64,000 nt of DNA, taken from NCBI RefSeq assembly GCF_900102085.1, contig NZ_FMVM01000002.1, positions 310,001 through 374,000 on the forward strand, written 5' to 3'. The DNA comes from Paenibacillus polysaccharolyticus (GTDB lineage Bacteria > Bacillota > Bacilli > Paenibacillales > Paenibacillaceae). The notes under the pieces are model-generated. The model made no database searches and was not told the origin of the DNA. It worked only from the letters and a program-made list of their open reading frames with translations. Below are positions 19,588-28,863 of this stretch, in pieces (the stretch's first letter is position 1; each line of letters begins with the position of its first letter). Both the position numbers and the translations under genes were made by a program.

Positions 19588-20478
19588 CTAGTTCGTTTTC
19601 GATTTAAAAAATTCAATCAACCACTCCGCTAGTTGGTGTTGCGCTTTGCTAATGAATCGATCCGCATAGTAGGTCAACTCCATATGTCGAACAGGTGCAG
19701 GCCCAACAATGGGAATCGTTACGATATCTTCCCAGCCGGAATGCTGCTTTAACAGTTCTCTTGGCTGGATCGTTGCACCAATACCTGCAGCTACCAGTTG
19801 CAATAGGGAAGAAGCAGAACCTGCTTCCATAACCGTCGTTAATTCCAGGCCTTGCTCCCGGAAAACTTCATCCACCAAATCTCTGCCAATATACCCTTTG
19901 GGATACATGACTAGCGCAAGCCGTGTCAATTCTTCCAGGGTTATTTCATGTTTATTTGCAAGATCACTGGATGCATGAACAAACAGTTCATAAGGCTCAC
20001 TTCCCAGTGGAATCTGTACAAGGCGCTTGTCCTTGGGACCACGAAGACCAATGCCAAGATCTACTTTATGGGTTAGTACTTCGTCTCGAACGAAAATGGT
20101 TGAAAAAGCCTGTAGCTTCGTATGAGGGTACCGAGTCTTGAATTCAACAAACAGCGGAACAAGTTGAAAATCAAGATCAGAGGGTAACACAGCAAGCCGG
20201 ACCGTTCCACGCTTCTCCGATACAAGTTCTTGAATCGCACTTTTTGCATCCATTTCAGCCTGAATCATTTTCATGCCGTATTGGTGAAGAAGCCTGCCTG
20301 CCTCAGTTGCAACTACTTTTTTTCCAATTCGATCGAAAAGGGGCATACCGACTTCAGCCTCCAGCAGACGGATCTGCTGACTCAACGTAGGCTGTGAAAT
20401 CCCGAGAAGCTCTGCGGCTTTCGTGAAGTGAAGATGCTCAAAGACGGCCATAAAGTACGTTATATTTCGAGTATCCAT
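19588..20478 (-). CDS. LysR-family transcriptional regulator
   Basis: The 296-residue protein has the N-terminal winged helix typical of LysR regulators (YFMAVFEHLHFTKAAELLGI, SQPTLSQQIRLLEAEVGMPL) and a C-terminal periplasmic-binding-type effector domain. It resembles the CynR/CysL group. It is divergent from an MFS transporter of the CynX/NimT family, and a dyad at 20496-20516 lies between them, so it likely controls that transporter. Confidence 0.9.
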   Translation of the reverse strand: MDTRNITYFMAVFEHLHFTKAAELLGISQPTLSQQIRLLEAEVGMPLFDRIGKKVVATEAGRLLHQYGMKMIQAEMDAKSAIQELVSEKRGTVRLAVLPSDLDFQLVPLFVEFKTRYPHTKLQAFSTIFVRDEVLTHKVDLGIGLRGPKDKRLVQIPLGSEPYELFVHASSDLANKHEITLEELTRLALVMYPKGYIGRDLVDEVFREQGLELTTVMEAGSASSLLQLVAAGIGATIQPRELLKQHSGWEDIVTIPIVGPAPVRHMELTYYADRFISKAQHQLAEWLIEFFKSKTN

Positions 20479-20495
20479 CTTTTTCTCCTCGTTTA

Positions 20496-20516
20496 ATGAT
20501 AGTATTTTACTATCAT
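20496..20516. promoter_or_regulatory. Dyad, candidate LysR binding box
   Basis: ATGATAGT / ACTATCAT is a perfect 8-bp inverted repeat around ATTTT, located just upstream of the LysR gene and before the divergent MFS gene. It contains the T-N11-A pattern used by LysR regulators. Confidence 0.55.
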
Positions 20517-20601
20517 AATAATACGAATTATTGGATTGATCAATGGATAGGACGGACGTATACTCAAAGTGACTTCAAGAAGAACCAGGAGAAAAAGAAC
20601 G

Positions 20602-21780
20602 ATGAAAAAATTATTATATTTATTCGCACTATTTATTGCGGCATTGAACCTGCGACCTATCATTACTTCCGTGGCATCCATGATGAGCATGATTCAAACC
20701 GAGCTAGGTATAAGCGCGTTAACAGCAAGCCTTCTGACTACACTGCCTGTCCTGTGTATGGGATTATTTGCTCCCGTCGCCACCACGTTAAGTCAGCGGC
20801 TCGGTTTGGAGCGAACTATTTTTATCTCGCTTCTTCTCATCACACTGGCCACTGCACTACGCAGTGTAGATCAATCTGTTATCGTACTACTTGCTACTGC
20901 TTTAGTCGGAGGGATTGGCATTAGCTTCGCGGGACCGCTACTATCAAGTTTTATTAAAAAGTATTTCCCGGCAAGCCCAAGCATAGTGAGTATTTACTCC
21001 GTATCGATGACGATTGGGGCAGCATTGGCATCCGGATTAACCATTCCGATTTATAATCAAAATGAACACAATCTTTCACTAGCCTTGTCCTGCTGGGCCG
21101 CTTTTGGTTTCATTGCTGTGATCTTCTGGACCTTACTCATTCGAAAAAACAAACCCTCCAGCAGCAGGTCACAACGTGTTAAACTGCCTCTGGGCAATAA
21201 AAAAGCGATTCAATTCACTTTGTTTTTTGGCCTCATGGCCAGCATGTTCTATAGCTTGACAGCTTGGATTTCGCCAATCGCTCTTAGCTTCGGATACAGC
21301 GCACCAAACGCAGCGTTGCTTCTGACCGTGTTTACATTGATTCAAGTTCCTGTTGCATTACTGATTCCGAATCTTGTAAACCGCTCAGGCAAGATCAAAC
21401 TATGGCTTGTCTTGTGTAGTGTCTCAGAACTCATCGGTTTAGTGTTACTTTTGTTGCCTGTGCCCATGCTACCAGCCGTTATTTTTCTAGGTATCGGGGC
21501 TGGTGGATTGTTTCCACTAGCGCTGATGCTACCCATTATGGCAACAAATACGGCCGAGGAAGCAGGGTCGTGGTCAGCAATGTCACAGATGGGAGGTTAT
21601 ATCATGGGTGCCTTCGGTCCACTTGTTATTGGATGGATCTTTGATCTCAGCGGACGATTTAACGTATCCATTATTGCCATGCTGGTCATTGTAATGCTAA
21701 TGATTAGTGTACAGTTATCCATGAACATGGGGAGAAAAGCTGTTGGAGCTCCTAAGGGTAATGAAGCGCAAAAAAGCTGA
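20602..21780 (+). CDS. MFS transporter, CynX/NimT family
   Basis: The 392-residue, about 12-segment membrane protein opens LYLFALFIAALNLRPIITSV, a sequence typical of CynX/NimT/YeaN transporters; characterised relatives handle cyanate-linked transport or 2-nitroimidazole export. The start at ATG 20602 is set by CAGGAGA at good spacing; the upstream in-frame ATG adds a basic stretch without a ribosome binding site. It is paired with the divergent LysR regulator. Substrate unknown. Confidence 0.88.
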   Translation: MKKLLYLFALFIAALNLRPIITSVASMMSMIQTELGISALTASLLTTLPVLCMGLFAPVATTLSQRLGLERTIFISLLLITLATALRSVDQSVIVLLATALVGGIGISFAGPLLSSFIKKYFPASPSIVSIYSVSMTIGAALASGLTIPIYNQNEHNLSLALSCWAAFGFIAVIFWTLLIRKNKPSSSRSQRVKLPLGNKKAIQFTLFFGLMASMFYSLTAWISPIALSFGYSAPNAALLLTVFTLIQVPVALLIPNLVNRSGKIKLWLVLCSVSELIGLVLLLLPVPMLPAVIFLGIGAGGLFPLALMLPIMATNTAEEAGSWSAMSQMGGYIMGAFGPLVIGWIFDLSGRFNVSIIAMLVIVMLMISVQLSMNMGRKAVGAPKGNEAQKS

Positions 21781-21862
21781 TAAGAAAATTACCAAAATCA
21801 GGTTCGATCATTGAATTAGAGCGCTTAAGCTGTTACAGATCCTACACAAATTCATAGTACAA

Positions 21863-21900
21863 ATCGCCGCAACCTACTGTTTGAACAGGTTTGCGGCGAT
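21863..21900. terminator. Bidirectional terminator hairpin
   Basis: ATCGCCGCAACCT (21863-21875) pairs with AGGTTTGCGGCGAT (21887-21900) between the converging MFS and dihydrolipoyl dehydrogenase genes. T tracts are short on both sides. Confidence 0.65.
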
Positions 21901-21908
21901 TGTTCATT

Positions 21909-23273
21909 CTATGCTTGTTCTGCAGCCTCCATAATGATTTCCCCCAGCGTCGGGTGAGGATGAATGGTCATGGCCAAATCTTCAACTGTCGCTCCCATTT
22001 CAATAGCAAGAGACAACTCGGAGATCAGCGTAGAAGCATCAGCCCCGACAATCTGTGCACCTAATACAAGCCCCGTCGTAGCGTGAGCTACAATTTTAAC
22101 AAAACCTTCGGTTTCCTTCAGAGCGAGTGCACGGCCGTTGATGGAAAAAGCAGATTTTCCAACAACAGTAGGAATGGATTTCTGTTCACATTCCGTCTCG
22201 CTAAGACCAACGCTAGTGATCTCCGGATGTGAAAACACGACTAGCGGAATCGCCTTGTAGTCGATGATCGAGGGTTTACCTGCAGTTGCCTCAGCTGCAA
22301 TTTTTGCTTCATACGAAGCTTTATGAGCTAGAGCAGGGCCTTGAACGATATCTCCAATAGCATAAATATGCGGGATGGATGTTCTGCACTGCGCGTCAAT
22401 CTCGATCAAGCCTTGTGGAGTAGGGGAGAGACCTATATTTTCAAGACCTAAAGTGCCGTCTGTGTTCGGTTTCCTGCCGACCGTAATTAACGCATATTCC
22501 GCTTGAACAACTCCGTGATCATTCAGACGTGTATAGTGGAGATCGATGTGACTCGTATACTGGTCTGCTCCCGTAACTTTAGCTCCGGTTAAGATGGTTA
22601 TGCCGTCCTTTTTTAGTTGACGAATAACAGGTTCAACAAGCTCTGCTTCGAATCCGGGCAAAATCTGTTCACCCCCCTCAAGCATCGTAACTTTGGTTCC
22701 AAATCTCGCAAACATCTGACCGAGCTCCACGCCAATATAACCGCCCCCAACCACAACTAGGCTTTCGGGAATTTCCGGCAACGATAGCGCTTCGCTGGAT
22801 GAGAGGATTCGTCCGCCAAAGGGAAGAGCACTTATTTCAATCGGACGGGAGCCGGTTGCCAAGATGAGGTTCTTAAAGACTATATGGCGCTCACCCTCTT
22901 CAGCATGATGAATCGCGGCGGTATGTGCATCTATCAAGTTTGCTTCACCTGCCAGAACAGTAACGCCTGCCGTTTTGAGCAAAAACCGAACTCCTCCAGA
23001 CTGCTTATCCACCACGGCTTGCTTGAATGCCTGAGCCTCCTGAAAGGAAACGCCTTGATCGATAGCGCCCCATTGCCTGCGTAAAGAAAAACGCTCTGCT
23101 TCACCAATTAGTGCTTTGGAAGGGATACAGCCTACATGCGTACATACGCCGCCGATCTGCTGACGCTCCACGACCGCTGTTTTCATCCCGAGTTGTGAGG
23201 ATCGTAGTGCGGCCACATAACCTCCTGGCCCTGATCCAATGACCAGTGTGTCTACAGCTTCTAATGCATTCAT
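21909..23273 (-). CDS. lpdA: Dihydrolipoyl dehydrogenase (stand-alone)
   Basis: The 454-residue flavoprotein has every hallmark of dihydrolipoyl dehydrogenase: FAD motif GSGPGGY near residue 13, redox-active C44 and C49 in GGVCTHVGCIPSK, NAD motif VVVGGGYIGVELG, AIGDIVQGPALAHKA, and the C-terminal catalytic HPHPTLGE. It would oxidise dihydrolipoamide with NAD. It is not next to any E1 or E2 gene; instead it is divergent from a TetR regulator with a 42-bp palindrome between them. A dedicated role, such as supplying reduced or oxidised lipoyl carriers under stress, is possible but unproven. Confidence 0.92.
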   Translation of the reverse strand: MNALEAVDTLVIGSGPGGYVAALRSSQLGMKTAVVERQQIGGVCTHVGCIPSKALIGEAERFSLRRQWGAIDQGVSFQEAQAFKQAVVDKQSGGVRFLLKTAGVTVLAGEANLIDAHTAAIHHAEEGERHIVFKNLILATGSRPIEISALPFGGRILSSSEALSLPEIPESLVVVGGGYIGVELGQMFARFGTKVTMLEGGEQILPGFEAELVEPVIRQLKKDGITILTGAKVTGADQYTSHIDLHYTRLNDHGVVQAEYALITVGRKPNTDGTLGLENIGLSPTPQGLIEIDAQCRTSIPHIYAIGDIVQGPALAHKASYEAKIAAEATAGKPSIIDYKAIPLVVFSHPEITSVGLSETECEQKSIPTVVGKSAFSINGRALALKETEGFVKIVAHATTGLVLGAQIVGADASTLISELSLAIEMGATVEDLAMTIHPHPTLGEIIMEAAEQA

Positions 23274-23290
23274 AGTGGGTACCTCCGAAA

Positions 23291-23332
23291 TAAAATATGA
23301 TGATTATAATATATTATAATCATCATATTTTA
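23291..23332. promoter_or_regulatory. Perfect 42-bp palindrome, probable TetR operator
   Basis: Bases 23291-23310 are the exact reverse complement of 23313-23332, and the central AT is itself symmetric. Each arm contains ATGATGATTATAAT. It overlaps the promoter region of the dihydrolipoyl dehydrogenase gene and faces the TetR gene, so it is most likely that regulator's operator. Confidence 0.75.
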
Positions 23333-23391
23333 AAGGGGTCAATACTCCATTTATGATCACCTTTCCTCTGCTGAAAGTACTGATCTATGAA

Positions 23392-23420
23392 TTGACATTA
23401 AATAATATGATAAATATAAT
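23392..23420 (+). promoter_or_regulatory. Consensus sigma-A promoter of the TetR gene at 23474
   Basis: TTGACA (23392-23397), a 17-bp spacer and TATAAT (23415-23420): both hexamers match the consensus exactly. Confidence 0.85.
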
Positions 23421-23473
23421 ATTTTAAAAACGATCGATATATACAGACCTAGGCAAAAAGGAGAGGAAGCACG

Positions 23474-24055
23474 ATGCCTTATCCGAAAGGGCACAAACTC
23501 AAAGTTCGCAACCATATCATTACTAGTGCGGCTAAAGCATTTCGAACCCACGGCGTTCGAAATATAAGTCTTCCACATATTATGAAAGGTGCCGGACTGA
23601 CACACGGGGGATTTTACTCTCATTTTGAAAACAAAGATCAGCTTGTGAAGGAGACCTGTCATTTTGCTATTAGTGACACTATGGAGATGCTACAAAAAGT
23701 TGCTGATAAAAACAAAAATGAAGATCAGTCTGCAATTGAGGCTGTCATTGATTTTTATTTAGGCTCCTTGCATCGAGATCAAACGGAAGTCGGTTGTATC
23801 CTACCTGCACTGTCAGGTGAAATTTCTCAGCTATCGGAGGAAATACGGCAGGCTTATACACGAGAGTTACAGCGTTTTATTACGTTTATTACAGAGTTGG
23901 CTGAAATAGATACTTCTGCCGGTTATGCGCTAGTGAGCAGTATGGTAGGAACCGTTGCTTTGGCACGTGCAGTCAGTGATTCAAAGTTCAGTGATGATTT
24001 GTTACAAGCGGGCCGTACACAGGCCAAACAAACGGTGAACACTGGCTCCAAGTAA
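23474..24055 (+). CDS. TetR/AcrR-family transcriptional regulator
   Basis: The 193-residue protein has a TetR helix-turn-helix (AAKAFRTHGVRNISLPHIMK, then AGLTHGGFYSHFENKDQLVK) and a YxaF/AcrR-type C-terminal domain. ATG 23474 follows AAGGAGAGGAAG. A consensus promoter and a 42-bp palindrome lie upstream, shared with the divergent dihydrolipoyl dehydrogenase gene, which it probably represses. The inducer is unknown. Confidence 0.9.
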   Translation: MPYPKGHKLKVRNHIITSAAKAFRTHGVRNISLPHIMKGAGLTHGGFYSHFENKDQLVKETCHFAISDTMEMLQKVADKNKNEDQSAIEAVIDFYLGSLHRDQTEVGCILPALSGEISQLSEEIRQAYTRELQRFITFITELAEIDTSAGYALVSSMVGTVALARAVSDSKFSDDLLQAGRTQAKQTVNTGSK

Positions 24056-24099
24056 CATCCAAATGAATTGATGAGTCAGATGAATGGGGGATTGATCGA

Positions 24100-24519
24100 A
24101 TGATCATTAGAGAAGCGAGAACTTCAGATTATGCACAATTGAGAGAAATTTATTTGCATTCCCGGCGGGAGAGCTTCCACTGGGCTAATGCCGATGAGAT
24201 GACTCTTGAAGACTTTGACCGGGATACATCGGAAGAAGAGATCCTTGTGGCAGAAGCAGGGGATCAAATCCTTGGATTTGCTTCACTATATGTGCCTGAC
24301 CGTTTTGTTCATAATTTGTTCGTACACCCGAAAGCGGCCGGGAAAGGTGCAGGTAAACAGTTACTCCAGCAATCGATAGCCAGATTAGGGACACCCGTCA
24401 CGTTAAAGTGTGTTTCAGACAATCATAAGGCGCTGTCGTTCTATAAAAAGCAGGGCTGGAAGACCGTTATTGAAGAGGGTGAACCAGGAGCGAAATACTG
24501 GGTGCTTGTATATGAATAG
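24100..24519 (+). CDS. GNAT-family N-acetyltransferase
   Basis: The 139-residue protein shows a compact GNAT fold: opening MIIREARTSDYAQLREIY, core FVHNLFVHPKAAGKGAGKQL with the acetyl-CoA loop (A-G-K-G-A-G), and ALSFYKKQGWKT near the end. It is YjbC/PhnO-like in size. Substrate unknown. It lies 44 bp after the TetR gene and may be co-transcribed. Confidence 0.88.
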   Translation: MIIREARTSDYAQLREIYLHSRRESFHWANADEMTLEDFDRDTSEEEILVAEAGDQILGFASLYVPDRFVHNLFVHPKAAGKGAGKQLLQQSIARLGTPVTLKCVSDNHKALSFYKKQGWKTVIEEGEPGAKYWVLVYE

Positions 24520-24585
24520 ACTCTAAAGTATATTTAGATGATTTTTGATACTTAGTTACAAATATGAGATGAGGGATCAGAAGAC

Positions 24586-24957
24586 ATGAACATTCAACAA
24601 ATAAACAAAAACGGAGTATCCATAGCTTACGTCACGAATAACGAAACACTAATCTCGGATGTGCAATCGGCCTTGGACTTAATGGCAACCGTTAGATATG
24701 AATTGGACTCCAACCTGATCATCGTTAATAAATCGGAAGTTAGTGAAGCGTTCTTTGATCTGAAAACACGTCTGGCTGGTGAAGTACTGCAAAAATTCAT
24801 TAATTATCAGACCAAAATTGCGATTATTGGCGATTACTCAGGCTATACCAGCAAAAGTCTGAAAGACTTTATCTACGAGAGTAATAATGGTAATGATATA
24901 TTCTTTGTGTCAGACGAACATCAGGCTATTGAGAAATTAAGCAGCTTGAAAGCATAG
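24586..24957 (+). CDS. DUF4180 domain protein
   Basis: The 123-residue cytoplasmic protein matches the DUF4180 pattern: an opening with GVSIAYVTNNETLISDVQSA, the central VNKSEVSEAFFDLKTRLAGE, IAIIGDYSGYTSKSLKDFIY, and a terminal NDIFFVSDEHQAIEKLSS. The fold suggests a SpoIIAA/STAS-like small domain, but no function is established. It is monocistronic. Confidence 0.8.
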   Translation: MNIQQINKNGVSIAYVTNNETLISDVQSALDLMATVRYELDSNLIIVNKSEVSEAFFDLKTRLAGEVLQKFINYQTKIAIIGDYSGYTSKSLKDFIYESNNGNDIFFVSDEHQAIEKLSSLKA

Positions 24958-25211
24958 AGCCAACAGATCGACTGTGTGGTCAAAATAAAGTATGAGTGTT
25001 CCTTCGATTAAAAATAATCGCATGATTGAAAGACATATCTTATTTTCATTTGCATGCAGAAAATGTGGTTATACATCCATTTCAGGCAGGTGAGAATCAA
25101 GTGTGTCTTTTTTACATTTTATAAAATCAACTTAGTTTATCCAATATACAAAGTTTCGTAAACATGTTATTATCTCACCAAGTTCAAGTAAAAGGTGGTG
25201 CAAAGCTTATA

Positions 25212-26825
25212 ATGGATCAACATCTTAAACGAGCGATCCTCAGCGGAAATACCTCGCTTGGTATTGAATTTGGATCAACACGGATCAAAGCTGTTCTGAT
25301 CAATAACACGCATGAAATCATTGCTTCCAGTAGCTATGAATGGGAAAATCAGTGGAATAATCATTACTGGACCTATCATCCCCATAAGATGGTTCAAGGG
25401 TTGCAAGAAGTTTATGCTCAACTGAAGCAGCAGGTTATGAACAATTATGGAGTGATGCTGAACAGCATAGGCTCCATCGGTCTATCCGGCATGATGCAGG
25501 GTTATCTTGTTTTGGATAGCGCGGGAGAACTGTTAGTTCCCTTTCGGACTTGGCGTAATCTCACAACAAGTACAGCAGCAATGTTGTTAACCCGGGAATT
25601 CCGGTACAAAATTCCGGAGCGCTGGAGTATTGCGCACCTGTACCAGGCGATCTTAAACGATGAAGAGCATGTAAGGAACATTAACTATATAACAACGTTG
25701 TCGGGTTACATGCACTTTCTTCTAACAGGGAATAAAGCCATCGGTGTAGGGGATGCTTCCGGCATGTTTCCGATCAATAGGGCGACACGAGGATACAATG
25801 AAGGGATGATCAGGCAGTTTAACGAATGGATTAGTCATAAAGAATATCCATGGAAACTGGAAGATCTTCTACCTTCTGTATATTCGGCTGGTGAACATGC
25901 AGGCTATCTTCATGAAGCCGGTGCACGTCTCATCGACCCGTCTGGCGATCTACAAGCAGGCATTCCGTTCTGCCCTCCGGAAGGGGATGCAGGAACAGGC
26001 ATGGTAGCTACGAATAGTATCCATACAAGTAGCGGCAGTCTATCCGCAGGAACATCTATTTTTGCTATGATTGTTCTGGATAAAGATATAGGGGTGTATC
26101 CCGAGATTGACATTGTGACTACACCGGATGGAAGTCCTGTTGGTATGGTTCTTGCCAACAATTGCACTAGTGATATCAATGCATGGATCAGAATTTTTCA
26201 TGAGTTTTATGAAGCATTAGGATATAAAGCTGACGCCAGTCACTTGTTCCATGTTCTGTTTAATAAAGCCCTCGAAGCAGACCCGGATGGCGGCGGTTTG
26301 CTAAGTTATGGTTACTATTCGGGAGAAAAAATTACCGGTATGACTCAGGGGCGTCCGTTATTTGTTCGTTCTCCAGAGAGCCGCTTTACACTCGCTAATT
26401 TTATGAGGACACATCTGTTCAGTGCGTTTGGCACATTAAGGATCGGAATGAACATTTTAACGCAGAAGGAGAAAATAAAGGTTGACCAGATCTTGGCACA
26501 TGGCGGACTATTCAAGACGCCCTTCGTTGGCCAGAAAATGTGTGCAGTTGCACTTAACGTTCCCGTATCTGTCATGCCGACTGCTGGTGAGGGTGGTGCA
26601 TGGGGTATAGCCATATTAGCTTCCTATATGGTTTGTAAGGAGAAAAACGAAAGTTTGACAGATTACCTCCATCTGAAAGTATTCAAAGACATCGAAGCCC
26701 TGAAGATTGATCCGGACATTTCTGATGTGAACGGGTTCAACCGCTTTATGGAAAGGTACACGAAAGGAATAGCCATTGAGCAAGCAGCAGGCGATCATTT
26801 ACAGAAAAGAGATGAAATCCATTGA
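25212..26825 (+). CDS. FGGY-family carbohydrate kinase (xylulokinase-like)
   Basis: The 537-residue protein is an FGGY sugar kinase: phosphate-1 motif LGIEFGSTRIKAVLI near residue 17, SIGLSGMMQGYLVLD in the N-terminal lobe, and in the C-terminal lobe DQILAHGGLFKTPFVGQKM and the adenosine-site TAGEGGAWGIAI. It phosphorylates a ketopentose or related sugar; the length and WENQW...YWTYH region set it apart from classical XylB, so the substrate is uncertain. ATG 25212 is chosen behind AAAGGTGGTG; the frame is open further upstream. It is translationally coupled to the small gene that follows. Confidence 0.85.
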   Translation: MDQHLKRAILSGNTSLGIEFGSTRIKAVLINNTHEIIASSSYEWENQWNNHYWTYHPHKMVQGLQEVYAQLKQQVMNNYGVMLNSIGSIGLSGMMQGYLVLDSAGELLVPFRTWRNLTTSTAAMLLTREFRYKIPERWSIAHLYQAILNDEEHVRNINYITTLSGYMHFLLTGNKAIGVGDASGMFPINRATRGYNEGMIRQFNEWISHKEYPWKLEDLLPSVYSAGEHAGYLHEAGARLIDPSGDLQAGIPFCPPEGDAGTGMVATNSIHTSSGSLSAGTSIFAMIVLDKDIGVYPEIDIVTTPDGSPVGMVLANNCTSDINAWIRIFHEFYEALGYKADASHLFHVLFNKALEADPDGGGLLSYGYYSGEKITGMTQGRPLFVRSPESRFTLANFMRTHLFSAFGTLRIGMNILTQKEKIKVDQILAHGGLFKTPFVGQKMCAVALNVPVSVMPTAGEGGAWGIAILASYMVCKEKNESLTDYLHLKVFKDIEALKIDPDISDVNGFNRFMERYTKGIAIEQAAGDHLQKRDEIH

Positions 26826-27073
26826 CTGAATTCGTTTGGGGAATATTCGCAGTAGATGCCTCTGCACACTTTCCTAACTTTTTTCCTATTGGCATGTACA
26901 GCACGAGGGAAGAGGCCGTGAAAGAAATCGACACTTTACCCCGAGATCACAATTATCAATTGCTGCGAATGCCGCTGAATCATAACTTTGCGTTTTACCA
27001 CAAAAAAACGGGGAAGCTGGCAGGAATGGATTCAATCCATCACGAACATTTCCATTTTAAGGATGAAGGTTGA
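26822..27073 (+). CDS. Small conserved-looking protein, TTG start
   Basis: The 83-residue protein begins with TTG at 26822 and overlaps the FGGY kinase stop codon (TTGA), which suggests translational coupling. It opens TEFVWGIFAVDASAHFPNFF and ends with a histidine-rich HHEHFHFKDEG. No known domain is recognised. It has no membrane segment. Co-expression with the kinase is the only functional clue. Confidence 0.6.
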   Translation: MTEFVWGIFAVDASAHFPNFFPIGMYSTREEAVKEIDTLPRDHNYQLLRMPLNHNFAFYHKKTGKLAGMDSIHHEHFHFKDEG

Positions 27074-27156
27074 CTATAGCTCTTATTTTTCAGATGGACT
27101 AGACTATGCTCAAACGTTCTGGAGGAAAATCTTGTAAGATAGGGGCGATGTACGTT

Positions 27157-27486
27157 ATGAATAAAACGATTCTGGAATTTGTGACTTGGGCTGAGTCAAA
27201 CGGATGGATTGTAACTCTTAAATCCGAACGTGACCTCCATCTAGATCCTCGTTTACTCACTAGATACACGGATATTCCCGCGGAGTATACAGCGTTTTTG
27301 CGTGTGGTCAACGAATGTATGACACCTAACGAGCAGACGTGGTTTCTGTGTGAGGCTGACTACAACGATAAGGAGTGTCAGCCTAATGAATCCATGGTAC
27401 AAAAAGGTTTTATTATCCACAGCAGTAATCTGCAGCTTAAGTATGGTGTCTGTGAATGCATCGGCGTATATGGCAGGTTCTTCTAA
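27157..27486 (+). pseudogene. Truncated SMI1/KNR4-like protein remnant
   Basis: From ATG 27157 (AGGGGCG upstream) the 109-residue frame resembles the N-terminal part of a SMI1/KNR4-like protein: TILEFVTWAESNGWIVTLKS, YTDIPAEYTAFLRVVNECMT, TWFLCEADYNDK. The family normally continues for another 70 or more residues. Here the resemblance stops at about 27370, and the remaining 38 residues are the shifted reading of the start of the erythromycin esterase gene, which begins inside this gene at 27386. A deletion that joined the two genes is the simplest explanation. An intact but short gene is less likely. Confidence 0.55.
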
Positions 27487-28771
27487 AGCGGGACAAGAGA
27501 GCCTTATGTCTCCTGATCTAATCTGGAAAGAACACGTTCGTACAAATGCCAAAACGATCACATCGGTCAAACTGGAAAAAGAGGATGAATACAATGATTT
27601 GAAGTTTCTGAAGTCTGTTCTAGCAGATAAACAAATCGTTAGCTTGGGCGAAGCTTCGCATGGTGCCTCTGAGTACAATTCGATGAAAGTGCGGTTAGTT
27701 CAATTCTTGCATGAGGAATTAGGATTTAACGTCATCGCATTCGAGTCTAATCTTTCGGATACAGCTACTGCGTATTCACAGGTACATCAGACGACGCCGG
27801 AACAATTGATGAAAAATTCTATTTTTGGTGTGTGGCAGGTTAAAGAAAACTTGCCTTTGTTTGAATACATTGCAGCGCAGAGCAAGACCGATCATCCATT
27901 GATTTTAACCGGATTTGACGCTCAAGGCCCAAAGGAATCTTTCATTACTTTCATCAAAGATTGGTTCGCCCAAGTCGATCCAAGTAAAGCGAGCGGTTTT
28001 GCTCAAACGGAACAATGGTATTTGAAAATGAACACGATTACCGACATGGATGAATTCAACAAGCAAAAAAAGAAGATCAAAGAAAAATATCTAGCTCTTC
28101 AACAATTCGTAAGCGAAAATCAAGATGAATTACATCAAGCACAGCCCAAACAATCCGAATTGGTGCCCTTAATTGAACGTGTATTGCAAAACCGTTTGGA
28201 TATGCTGGATAGCTATCATCCGCACATCATAAACATGTTTGCTGGAATTGACCCTGAGAAGCAGTTACAAATGGCGAGTTATGAACGTGATCGCGTTATG
28301 GCCTATAACCTGACTTGGCTTGCCAAAACGGTATATCCCAATGAAAAAATGATCGTATGGGGACATAACTATCACATTCGTAAACACAATTCTACGATGA
28401 TCACAGAGCATAACGGTTATGATTTTGACGAGAATCCATATCCCACCATGGGGGAGCTTCTGCCTTATTCACTGAAACAAGCTAATTATGTAATCGGTTT
28501 ATTTGCTTACCAAGGAAGCTCATCCAAAAATAATGGCGAAGAGGAACAGGTTCAATCTCATGATAAGGGTAGCCTGGAAGATATTCTAGGAACGGAAATG
28601 GAGGCAGCCCGATTTATAGATCTGAGAGACCAAGCATTAAGCTCAGCGACGGAATGGCTGTTCACACCTCGCATAGCCAAGGCGTGGGGCGTATTGGATG
28701 AAAAGATGATCCCTCGTGATCAGTACGATGGAATCTTGTTGATCCGCGACATTCATCCTTCAACAAAGTAG
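27386..28771 (+). CDS. Erythromycin esterase family protein with signal peptide
   Basis: The 461-residue protein starts at ATG 27386 behind AAGGAG and has a signal peptide (KK then LLSTAVICSLSMVSVNASA), so it is exported. The mature part matches the erythromycin esterase/succinoglycan-biosynthesis family: VSLGEASHGASEYNSMKVRL with the GEASH motif, FNVIAFESNLSD, LTGFDAQGP, and VWGHNYHIRKHN with the conserved histidine. EreA/EreB open macrolactones, but most relatives have unknown substrates, and export is unlike EreA/B, so resistance cannot be claimed. The first codons overlap the truncated SMI1-like gene in another frame. Confidence 0.85.
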   Translation: MNPWYKKVLLSTAVICSLSMVSVNASAYMAGSSKAGQESLMSPDLIWKEHVRTNAKTITSVKLEKEDEYNDLKFLKSVLADKQIVSLGEASHGASEYNSMKVRLVQFLHEELGFNVIAFESNLSDTATAYSQVHQTTPEQLMKNSIFGVWQVKENLPLFEYIAAQSKTDHPLILTGFDAQGPKESFITFIKDWFAQVDPSKASGFAQTEQWYLKMNTITDMDEFNKQKKKIKEKYLALQQFVSENQDELHQAQPKQSELVPLIERVLQNRLDMLDSYHPHIINMFAGIDPEKQLQMASYERDRVMAYNLTWLAKTVYPNEKMIVWGHNYHIRKHNSTMITEHNGYDFDENPYPTMGELLPYSLKQANYVIGLFAYQGSSSKNNGEEEQVQSHDKGSLEDILGTEMEAARFIDLRDQALSSATEWLFTPRIAKAWGVLDEKMIPRDQYDGILLIRDIHPSTK

Positions 28772-28863
28772 AATTAGCACAAAATCTAATTTTTGCAAAA
28801 AATCTAAGGATACCTAACGAACTAAACGAGCCGAGCAAGTGGAGGAAAGTGCTCAGGACGTTT

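Noticed and set aside
27386..28771. Macrolide resistance call for the erythromycin esterase homolog
   Set aside because: The protein carries a signal peptide, unlike cytoplasmic EreA/B, and the family is mostly of unknown substrate.
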